From: Actinopolyspora lacussalsi subsp. righensis
GTDB taxonomy: Bacteria; Actinomycetota; Actinomycetes; Mycobacteriales; Pseudonocardiaceae
Direction: 5' to 3'
DNA length: 64,000 nt
Assembly: GCF_900116555.1 (NCBI RefSeq)
Contig: NZ_FPAT01000008.1
Span: forward strand, 62,001 to 126,000
Part shown: piece by piece, positions 49,331-57,798 of the stretch
Position numbering within the stretch: position 1 is the stretch's first letter
Layout of the letters: the number at the start of each line of letters is the position of its first letter
Notes under the pieces: model-generated
Databases searched by the model: none
Told to the model about the DNA's origin: nothing
What the model saw: only the letters and a program-made list of their open reading frames with translations
Program-made: the position numbers and the translations under genes

Positions 49331-50188
49331 TCATCCCGGCCAGGCACCGGTGGCAGTGGGTCGGTGGGGATCGGCGGACCACTCGGACCAGGACCCCGGG
49401 TAGAGCACCGCCGGGTTCTCCGGAGTGCGCAGCCCGGCGTGTTCCAACGCGAGAACCACCGAACAGGCGTTGATCCCGGAACCGCAGTAGGCTCCCGCGC
49501 CCCCCGTCGCGGTGAGACCGAACTCGGTGTACCGCGTCGACAGTTCGGTCGGGGAACGCCAGGTGCCGGCAGCGGTGACGTGTTCCCCGGCGGGAGCGTT
49601 GTAGGCCCCCGGAATGTGGCCGGCTCGCGGATCCACGGGTTCGGTCTCACCCCGGTACCGCTGGCCCGCCCTGGCATCCAGCAGAATCCCGGTGCGAGCC
49701 AGTCGCCGCGCCCCCTCCGCGTCGGTAACCGGCATGTTCCCGGGAGAGACCACGAATTCCCCCGGTTCCGGTCGCGGCACCTCCGTGGTGACGGGCAACC
49801 CGGCCGCGGACCACGCGGCGAACCCGCCGTCGAGCACGTGGACATCGGGGTGGCCCGCCCAGCGCAGCAACCACCAGGCGCGCGCGGCCACCGACCCGTC
49901 CGCGGAGTCGTATACGACCACTCGCCGGTCGGAGTTCACGCCGGCACGACGAAGCGCTCGCTGCAGCACCTCGGGCTCCGGCAGCGGATGCCTGCCACCC
50001 GCCTCCCCTGCTGCTGGGGCGGCCAGCTCGGTCTCGGTGTCGACGAACACCGCCCCCGGCAGGTGCCCCTCGGCGTACTCCCGCTCGCCGGGAGGCCCGA
50101 GCAGATTCCAACGAACGTCCAGCACTACGGGCGGCTCGGTACCGCCGAGCGCGGACTCGAGTTGTCGGGGTTTGATCAGCGGACTCAT
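49331..50188 (-). CDS. Thiosulfate/3-mercaptopyruvate sulfurtransferase (tandem rhodanese)
   Basis: 285 residues from ATG 50188, GGAGG upstream. Two rhodanese domains: an inactive N-terminal one (VVLDVRWNL ... VVYDSADGSVAARAWWLL) and the catalytic C-terminal one with the persulfide Cys in AYCGSGINAC. Transfers sulfane sulfur to cyanide or other thiols. Place close to the SseA group. Confidence 0.9.
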   Translation of the reverse strand: MSPLIKPRQLESALGGTEPPVVLDVRWNLLGPPGEREYAEGHLPGAVFVDTETELAAPAAGEAGGRHPLPEPEVLQRALRRAGVNSDRRVVVYDSADGSVAARAWWLLRWAGHPDVHVLDGGFAAWSAAGLPVTTEVPRPEPGEFVVSPGNMPVTDAEGARRLARTGILLDARAGQRYRGETEPVDPRAGHIPGAYNAPAGEHVTAAGTWRSPTELSTRYTEFGLTATGGAGAYCGSGINACSVVLALEHAGLRTPENPAVLYPGSWSEWSADPHRPTATGAWPG

Positions 50189-50535
50189 CGCGACCTCCGG
50201 TCTCGGTCCGGGTGACTTCATCACGTTGAACGTGCCGATGTTCGACTGCGTGCCCGCCGAACGTCACCGCGGCCCCGGTGACCCGATCTGAGCAGGACGC
50301 GAACCCAGCTCGGAAGCCGAGCCACCGGCAGCGCAGCCGCTTCGGCGGCGGCTGTCGGAGCACCGTATCGACATCGTCACGGACCGGTCCGCCCCGCTCC
50401 CGAAGGCCGTTGGTTCCCGGGCGACCGCCCGCCCCTCCCGGCGGGGAACGGGCGGAGAAACGAGACTCCGACCGGGCACCAGTCAGGGGCTCGCGTTCGG
50501 GCTAGCATTGATGGTGGACCGAATGGGGAGCTGGC
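50189..50535. other. Divergent region sulfurtransferase / ideR
   Basis: 347 bases with nothing recognised beyond expected promoters; no DtxR-type palindrome (TTAGGTTAGSCTAACCTAA-like) was seen. Confidence 0.4.
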
Positions 50536-51227
50536 GTGAACGATCTCATCGACACCACCGAGATGTATCTCAAGACGATCTACGAGCTTGAGGAAGAAGG
50601 GCTCGTCCCGCTCCGAGCCCGCATCGCGGAACGGTTGGAACAGAGCGGGCCGACCGTCAGCCAGACCGTCGCCCGCATGGAGCGGGACGGGCTGCTGTCG
50701 GTCGCCGAGGATCGGCACCTGGAACTGACCAAAGCCGGCCGGGAACGGGCCATCGGTGTGATGCGCAAGCACCGCTTGGCCGAGCGACTGCTGGTCGACG
50801 TCATCGGTCTGGAATGGGAGCACGTGCACAGCGAGGCGTGCCGCTGGGAGCACGTGATGAGCGAGGCCGTGGAGCGCAAGCTCGTCAACCTGCTCGGCAC
50901 CCCCAGCACTTCGCCGTACGGAAATCCGATCCCCGGACTGGACGATCTGGGGGTCGGCGACGGTGCTCCCGAGGTGGACACCGAACTGCAACGTGTGGAC
51001 GAGATCGCCCGCAACGGTGGTGGCCGTGCGTTGGTGTGCAGGATCGCCGAACACGTACAACTCGATCCGGAGCTGATGAACTCGTTGAAAACGGTGGACG
51101 TGGTCCCGGGTAACGACATCGAGATAGTCTCCGTGGTCGGCAGCAACAAGCCGATCGACGTGCGGGGCAGCTCCGGTGGGACCCAACTTCCCCCGTCCGT
51201 CGCACACGCCGTCCTGGTTCGGCCGCG

Positions 51228-51231
<4 letters not shown>
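50536..51231 (+). CDS. ideR: Iron-dependent repressor IdeR/DtxR
   Basis: 231 residues from GTG 50536. Winged-helix N-terminus (TTEMYLKTIYELEEEG, SGPTVSQTVARMERDGLL), metal site 2 formed by Met 10 and the C-x2-E-H motif in EACRWEHVM, metal site 1 residues in RKHRLAERLL and HVHSE, and a C-terminal SH3-like domain. Uses Fe2+ to repress siderophore and iron-uptake genes. Same place after sigB as Rv2711. Stop overlaps the TTG start of galK. Confidence 0.95.
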
Positions 51232-52409
<1,178 letters not shown>

Positions 52410-52529
52410 TCGCGTGGAGGGCCGGCGCACTCGCCGCGACGTGAGCGGGTACCTGCTCGGAGCTTCCTCACGGAGCGCACCGGGGATCGTTCTACGCTGT
52501 GAATCGATACTGTCGGGAGGTAGTGCAAC

Positions 52530-53489
52530 GTGAAACTGCTGGTAACCGGAGGCGCCGGATATGTGGGTAGCGTCTGTGCCGCCCGGCTGCTCGAAGCGGG
52601 GCATCAGGTGGTGGTACTCGACGATCTGTCCACCGGGCACGCGGACGCCGTGCCCGAGGGTTGTCGGCTGGTAACGGGCGATGTCGCCGGGCACGCGTCG
52701 GAGGTCCTCGCGGAGGGATTCGACGGGGTGCTGCATTTCGCCGCCAAATCGCTGGTGGCGGAGTCGACGAAGGACCCGGCGCGTTACTGGCACGGCAACG
52801 TGCTGACCTCCGTGCGACTGCTGGACGCGATGCGCGAGCACGCTGTCGAGCGAATCGTGTTCTCCTCGACCGCGGCGGTCTACGGGCAGCCCGACTCGGT
52901 TCCGATCACCGAAGAGGCCCCGACTCGGCCCACCAACCCCTACGGGGCCACCAAGCTGGCCATCGATCACGCCATCACCTCCTACGCGACCGCGTACGGC
53001 ATCGCGGCCACGAGCCTGCGGTACTTCAACGTGGCCGGTGCCCACGGGGGGCTGGGAGAGCGGCACACGGTGGAGACGCACCTGATTCCGATCGTTCTCG
53101 AAGTGGCACGCGGTCTGCGCGACCGCGTCCACATCGCCGGGGACGACTGGCCCACGCCGGACGGCACCTGTCTGCGGGACTACATCCACGTGCGGGACCT
53201 GGCGGAAGCGCACGTACTGGCCCTGGAGAAATCGCTGCCGGGCAACCACCGGATCTACAACCTCGGTAACGGCACCGGCTTCTCGGTCAAGCAGGTCATC
53301 GACGCGTGCCGTGCGGTTACCGGCAGGGAGATTCCCGCGGAAGTGGCGGAACGGCGTCCGGGGGATCCCGCCACGCTGGTGGCCTCGAGCGAGCGGGCCC
53401 AGCAGGAGTTGGGCTGGTACCCACAGCGCCGCGAGATCGAGGAGATCGTACGCGACGCGTGGGACTTCGTCCGCGACGACAGGAACTGA
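52530..53489 (+). CDS. galE: UDP-glucose 4-epimerase
   Basis: 319 residues from GTG 52530, GGGAGG upstream. Short-chain dehydrogenase fold: [19 protein letters not shown], catalytic Ser/Thr in [11 protein letters not shown] and Tyr-x3-Lys in [21 protein letters not shown]. Interconverts UDP-glucose and UDP-galactose for galactose use and cell-wall galactan. Confidence 0.94.
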   Translation: MKLLVTGGAGYVGSVCAARLLEAGHQVVVLDDLSTGHADAVPEGCRLVTGDVAGHASEVLAEGFDGVLHFAAKSLVAESTKDPARYWHGNVLTSVRLLDAMREHAVERIVFSSTAAVYGQPDSVPITEEAPTRPTNPYGATKLAIDHAITSYATAYGIAATSLRYFNVAGAHGGLGERHTVETHLIPIVLEVARGLRDRVHIAGDDWPTPDGTCLRDYIHVRDLAEAHVLALEKSLPGNHRIYNLGNGTGFSVKQVIDACRAVTGREIPAEVAERRPGDPATLVASSERAQQELGWYPQRREIEEIVRDAWDFVRDDRN

Positions 53490-53572
53490 CCGAGTACGGC
53501 AGCGGACCGGATCGAGCTTTTCCACTCGACGAGGGCTCGTCGCGCACCCGTCCCCGGTTCGGCGGAACCGTT

Positions 53573-53593
53573 CCGGCCACTGCCGGTGGCCGG
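53573..53593. terminator. Stem-loop between galE and DUF4192
   Basis: CCGGCCAC (53573-53580) and GTGGCCGG (53586-53593), five-base loop, between convergent genes. A second small hairpin GGTTC-GGCG-GAACC lies just before it. Confidence 0.6.
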
Positions 53594-53595
53594 AC

Positions 53596-54783
53596 TCACG
53601 TTTCCTCCTGTTCGATCATCAACCGCGCGTCCACCGCGGTGTCGCGCACCACGACGGCGAGTTCCTCCGGACCTATCCCGCTGTCCAGCGCTCGCCGCAA
53701 CAGCTCACCGAGACGGTGCGCGGGCCTGGTCCGTTCGACCCGGTCCAGCGCCACGCTCGCGAGGGCACCGTCACCCCGCAGATACGCGGAGAACGCCAGC
53801 AGTGCGGCCACATCGGCGACCTCGGGTTCGGGCGCTTTTCTGACCAGCACGAACCACAGCTGTTCGGCGGCACGGGACCAGACGGTCAGCGCGATTCCCA
53901 TGGCCAGGTCCCGCACCCGGTAATCGGACAACGCCACCAGCACTCGCAACAGGTCCTCCTCGGTCAGCGGACTGCCCCGCGCGGTACGGCGGATCGCGGC
54001 GAACACCGCCTCGGTGTCGGCGGCGCACATCGTCGCGTCACCCCGGTGCGGCTCCGCCTCGTCCTGCATCAGGTTCAGCCGTGCCGACCACCTGGCCGTG
54101 GTCTCCGGGGACTCCGGAGCGATACTCGCCGCGAGTTCCTCCCTGCTGGAGAACGTGATCGCCCCCGCCACGGCCAGCTCGGCCGCCAGCGGGGAGGACC
54201 TCGGATCGGGTACCGTTCCGTCCCATCGCTCGCCGTAGCACCGCCAGATCCCGTCCGGTCGGATCTCGGGCGTCCAGAGTGCCCGGACGAGCGGTATGTC
54301 GGCCGTGCGCAGCTCGTGCCGCAATGACTCCACCAGTCCGGAGTGCGGTGGATCCCCCGTGACGGGATCCGGCGGCCGTACGGTTGCGGGAGCGTCGCTT
54401 CCGGACTCCGCCGGATCGATGTCCGGGGCCGGATCGATGTCCGGGGCCGGATCGATGTCCGGGGCCGGATCGATGTCCGGGGCCGGATCGATGTCCGGGG
54501 CGGAATCGGCGGCCGGGGTCGCGACGACGGCGGCCAGCAGACCGTCGGGAGCGTCGTGCGAAACCGGCCCCCGCACCAGTTCCGCCGCCAGTTCACGACG
54601 GCAGCTCGGTTCGGGGAGATCCACCCGGGCGGTCATCCCCAGCCTCGCCACCTCCGGGCCGCCGTGCAGCGTGGTCAGTACCAGTGAATCCCTCGGGTAG
54701 AAGCCGAGCAGGTGCGGAATCGCAGCCAGGTACTCCGCCGGGGCCGAGAGTCGGACAGTGCGTTGCTTCGCGGTAGAACCCAT
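53596..54783 (-). CDS. DUF4192 protein with an in-frame minisatellite
   Basis: 395 residues from ATG 54783. DUF4192 opening VRLSAPAEYLAAIPHLLGFYPRDSLVL and conserved regions RALWTPEIRPDGIWRCYG and AAIRRTARGSPLTEEDLLR. Between about residues 94 and 124 a hexapeptide APDIDP is repeated five times, encoded by 18-bp tandem repeats. GGAGG is one base before the ATG, unusually tight. Function unknown, cytoplasmic. Confidence 0.82.
   Translation of the reverse strand: MGSTAKQRTVRLSAPAEYLAAIPHLLGFYPRDSLVLTTLHGGPEVARLGMTARVDLPEPSCRRELAAELVRGPVSHDAPDGLLAAVVATPAADSAPDIDPAPDIDPAPDIDPAPDIDPAPDIDPAESGSDAPATVRPPDPVTGDPPHSGLVESLRHELRTADIPLVRALWTPEIRPDGIWRCYGERWDGTVPDPRSSPLAAELAVAGAITFSSREELAASIAPESPETTARWSARLNLMQDEAEPHRGDATMCAADTEAVFAAIRRTARGSPLTEEDLLRVLVALSDYRVRDLAMGIALTVWSRAAEQLWFVLVRKAPEPEVADVAALLAFSAYLRGDGALASVALDRVERTRPAHRLGELLRRALDSGIGPEELAVVVRDTAVDARLMIEQEET
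54413..54502 (+). repeat. 18-bp minisatellite, five copies
   Basis: GGATCGATGTCCGGGGCC repeated at 54413, 54431, 54449, 54467 and 54485; four copies exact, the last with one change. In frame in the DUF4192 gene (minus strand), encoding DIDPAP units. Confidence 0.92.
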
Positions 54784-54890
54784 ACCTCCAAAGTCGACGT
54801 CACGGAGCTGACGCGAAAACCCGGATTCCGCTGCTTGTGCAGGGTTCGAGGAGATGTGGACGACTAACGGACGGCAGGCCGCCCGGTGTA

Positions 54891-54925
54891 GCTCGGTGGC
54901 GTCACCGAGCCGCACCGAGCGGTGC
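54891..54925 (-). terminator. Two adjacent hairpins downstream of the S15 peptidase gene
   Basis: GCTCGGTG/CACCGAGC (54891-54898 with 54903-54910) and GCACC/GGTGC (54912-54916 with 54921-54925), both with four-base loops, 13-47 bases past the leftward stop at 54938. Confidence 0.55.
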
Positions 54926-54937
54926 CGCTACGCGGGT

Positions 54938-56740
54938 TCAGAAGAAACGATCACGCTCACCACGAGCGACCACCACGGGAACGCGGAGCTCGCTGTCCGA
55001 CAGGTCCAGGCGCAGCCCGGTTCCGGCGGACGGGCGCAGCGTGTAGTCGTGATCGCTGGAGAGCACGACCAGCCCGAGACTGTGCCCACGTCGGAGGACG
55101 TAGTCGTCGGGCATCATGCTCACCTCGATCCGGTACTGCTCACCCGGTTCGATCGGGGTTGTCCTCGCCACGGAACGACGATTCTGCGGATCGGTCCAGC
55201 CACGGGTGATGGGGGTGACGGTGCCGTCGGGAGCACGATCGACGAGCATGGCCGTGACGTTGGCGGCGGGACGGTCGAACGACAGCGCGAGTTCCGCCCG
55301 CGCCGTGCCGCTGATCCGGACACCGCGCGGTAGGTCACGCGTGAAGTAGGCCAGCCGGTGCGGTGAGCTCTCCACCCTCGCGAGTTCCTCGGCCGTCTCG
55401 CCCGCGTCGTCGCGCAGACTCTCGACGACGTCCGTCGAACCGTGGCGGAACAACCGCAGACCACCGCGCTCGGAACCACCGGGGATCGGGCTCAGCGAGA
55501 TCTCGCGGGCGGCGGGAGCGGGCCACTCCCACTCGCGATGCCAGCTGCCGTCGGCGCGCTGGATGGTCGCCCGGGGTTCGAAGCGAACTCCGTTGTTCAC
55601 ACCGTGCAGATAGTGCGTGAACCAGCGGTTCAGCGTACGCAGCCACTCGTCCCGGCGTACTCCGATGGGGTCGAGATGCCCACCCCGGTGCCACCAGATC
55701 CGGTGCTCGACGCCGTTCTCGCGCAGCGCCTCGTACCACTGTGCCGCCTGCTTGGTCTTGACGTTCCAGTCGTTGAGGCCGTGCACCGTCAGCACGGAGG
55801 CGTCGATGTTCGAGACCCCGTCGAGATAGTCGCGTTCGTTCCAGAACTCGTTGTAGTCACCGGTCAGCCGGTCCTGCTCTCGGCGCAACCGGTCGATGAC
55901 GGCCGAGCAGTCCCGGTCGTTGGTGTGCACGTACTCGGCGAGCACATCGGTGTCCTCACCCTGGTAACCGCCGGGCGCCACCACCGCCCCGTCCGCGCGG
56001 TAGTAGTCGTACCAGCTGGATATCGCGCCGATCGGCACGATCGTCTCCAGGCCCTCCACACCGGTCGTGGCCACCGCGTTGGGCAGTGTTCCGTTGTAGG
56101 AGACACCCATCATGGCGACCTGCCCGGTGGACCAGTCGGCCGTAACCTGCTCGCCGGAGGAATCGTGCGCGGGGGCCCGCCCGTTCAGCCAGTCGATGAC
56201 CGACTTGGCGCCGATGGTCTCGTTGCGTCCACCGGAGGTCGGGCACCCTTCGGAGGCCCCGCTTCCCAGTGACTCGGCGTAGACGACCGCGTATCCCCGT
56301 TCCAGCAGGAAATCCTGGTAAGCCCAGTCGATCTCGGCGGATGCGGATCTGGCGGAAGAGGCTCCGACTCCCGCGGCGTGTGCCGCGGCCCGATCCGGAA
56401 CGTAGAGCTCACGATCGACCTCGTGGTTGGTGACCGGGTTGCCGCCCGCGAAGTAGGGGCTGGCCCGGTAGACGACCGGAGCACGCATCCCGTGCTCGGT
56501 CTCCTCCGGACGGACGACCTGCACGTGCACCCGGTCGTCACGCCCGTCGCCGTCACTGTCCACATCGGCCGTTACGAACAGGTCCTCACGCACGGCGTTC
56601 GCGGCATCGAACACCGGTTGCGCCGCGCCGTCCTCGATCACCGGCTCCGGTGGTCGTGTGACCTCTCCCGCGCTCGCGGGGGCACCGGTCAACGGCAGGA
56701 CCACCAGGGCGGAGACGACGGCCGCTCGCGCTCGCCACAT
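54938..56740 (-). CDS. Secreted CocE/NonD hydrolase, Xaa-Pro dipeptidyl-peptidase-like (S15)
   Basis: 600 residues from ATG 56740 with GGAG upstream. Sec signal peptide (MWRARAAVVSALVVLPLTG, cleavage after APASA). Catalytic triad visible: Ser in MMGVSYNGTLPN, Asp in VHGLNDWNVK and His in WHRGGHLDP. C-terminal jelly-roll domain (GVRISGTARAELALSFDRPA ... LVVLSSDHDYTLRP). Extracellular peptidase or esterase; the long form with RHDDRVHVQV-like start favours PepX-type X-Pro dipeptidyl-peptidase. Confidence 0.85.
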   Translation of the reverse strand: MWRARAAVVSALVVLPLTGAPASAGEVTRPPEPVIEDGAAQPVFDAANAVREDLFVTADVDSDGDGRDDRVHVQVVRPEETEHGMRAPVVYRASPYFAGGNPVTNHEVDRELYVPDRAAAHAAGVGASSARSASAEIDWAYQDFLLERGYAVVYAESLGSGASEGCPTSGGRNETIGAKSVIDWLNGRAPAHDSSGEQVTADWSTGQVAMMGVSYNGTLPNAVATTGVEGLETIVPIGAISSWYDYYRADGAVVAPGGYQGEDTDVLAEYVHTNDRDCSAVIDRLRREQDRLTGDYNEFWNERDYLDGVSNIDASVLTVHGLNDWNVKTKQAAQWYEALRENGVEHRIWWHRGGHLDPIGVRRDEWLRTLNRWFTHYLHGVNNGVRFEPRATIQRADGSWHREWEWPAPAAREISLSPIPGGSERGGLRLFRHGSTDVVESLRDDAGETAEELARVESSPHRLAYFTRDLPRGVRISGTARAELALSFDRPAANVTAMLVDRAPDGTVTPITRGWTDPQNRRSVARTTPIEPGEQYRIEVSMMPDDYVLRRGHSLGLVVLSSDHDYTLRPSAGTGLRLDLSDSELRVPVVVARGERDRFF

Positions 56741-56913
56741 GCGAACTCCACGATCAGGTTGCAAGGTCAACCAGCAGCTTGCCACCCACCGATGGAATGT
56801 CAATCACGAAGCGCGGCGGATTTGCGCCAATGTGTAGCCGAGGAATCGGAGTGCTTTCGCCCGGCCGCGCGAAAACGGGGCATCCGCCCGAGCGGGAATC
56901 CGCGGCACCGGCG

Positions 56914-57642
56914 TCAGCGGGGCCAGGAGTACCCTAGCTGCCTCGCGTTCTCTGGAGAACCACCGCAGATCTCACCGAGCTCCCGTGGATCCGCGGTGCG
57001 AATTCGCTCGGCGAACTCGGCCGCCTGGGTCAACGGGTCGGTCTCGGTAACGGGCCACACGATCCTGAACTGCAGCCACGGCTCGGCGGAGGAGGGTCGA
57101 CGCGGATACATGAAGAAGATGTTGATCCGATCCCTCTCCCAGGGGTAGGAATGTACTCCGCTGAGTAGGCAGCTCCATCGTTCGAACGGTTGCGGCCGCT
57201 GCTCGAGGTCTCGCCACAACAGCCGAGCCACGGTGTACGCGGTCCACTCCCAGCTTCGATCGGAGCGGGCCCGATCGATCTCCGCCCGGTACTGCCGCGC
57301 GTCGAACCGGAAGTCGGGCAGCTCGGGGTCCGAACTGTCCGGATCGCGCCAGCCGTACCAGACGATCTGGTCACCGTCGCGGCGGATCGTCACGTACAGC
57401 GCGCCGCAGCACTCCTCGGTGCAGACAGCCTCGGCCAACCGCACCTCGTGCGGTTCGCTGCTCGCGAGCAGCGGAGTCTCGGGCGCCAACAGCCGGAACG
57501 GGGGTTCGGCCGGTTTGCCGGGCAGCCCGGTGGCGACGACGTCCGTGCCGTCGACCAATGGCCGCACCTCGACCGTCGCGCCGACCTCCGGCGGATCGGG
57601 AACGATCACTCGCAGGGCAAGACAATTCGTTTCGTCGGTCAC
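56914..57642 (-). CDS. Conserved hypothetical protein
   Basis: 242 residues from GTG 57642. Soluble, rich in Trp (WEWTAYTVARLLWRDL, WYGWRDPDSSDPELPDF) and with a CTEECCGALYVTI cysteine cluster near residue 75. Ends QLGYSWPR. I do not recognise a characterised family; related unnamed proteins occur in actinomycetes. Downstream of nrdJ but separated from it by a terminator-like hairpin. Confidence 0.65.
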   Translation of the reverse strand: MTDETNCLALRVIVPDPPEVGATVEVRPLVDGTDVVATGLPGKPAEPPFRLLAPETPLLASSEPHEVRLAEAVCTEECCGALYVTIRRDGDQIVWYGWRDPDSSDPELPDFRFDARQYRAEIDRARSDRSWEWTAYTVARLLWRDLEQRPQPFERWSCLLSGVHSYPWERDRINIFFMYPRRPSSAEPWLQFRIVWPVTETDPLTQAAEFAERIRTADPRELGEICGGSPENARQLGYSWPR

Positions 57643-57723
57643 CGATCGAGCGTGACGCCCGCACCACGGTCGCCGCCACCGGTTTTCCCGACCGCCGTCC
57701 CGCCCAGGAGTTCGGACGAGGAA

Positions 57724-57755
57724 TCGGGGAGCCGATCGGCGGACCGGCTCCCCGA
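57724..57755 (-). terminator. Terminator downstream of nrdJ
   Basis: TCGGGGAGCCG (57724-57734) pairs with CGGCTCCCCGA (57745-57755), ten-base loop, 44 bases past the leftward nrdJ stop. Confidence 0.72.
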
Positions 57756-57798
57756 ACTCACACCGAGTCGACGAAATCCTACCGGCGCTGAGCGGCTG

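Noticed and set aside
54413-54502. CRISPR array
   Set aside because: The 18-bp units are directly adjacent with no spacers and are in frame in a coding sequence.
54889-54945. tRNA-like sequence (GCCCGG ... GTAGCTCGGTGG ... GGGTTCAG)
   Set aside because: The middle hairpin has a four-base loop rather than a seven-base anticodon loop, and the 3' side cannot pair with the 5' acceptor bases.
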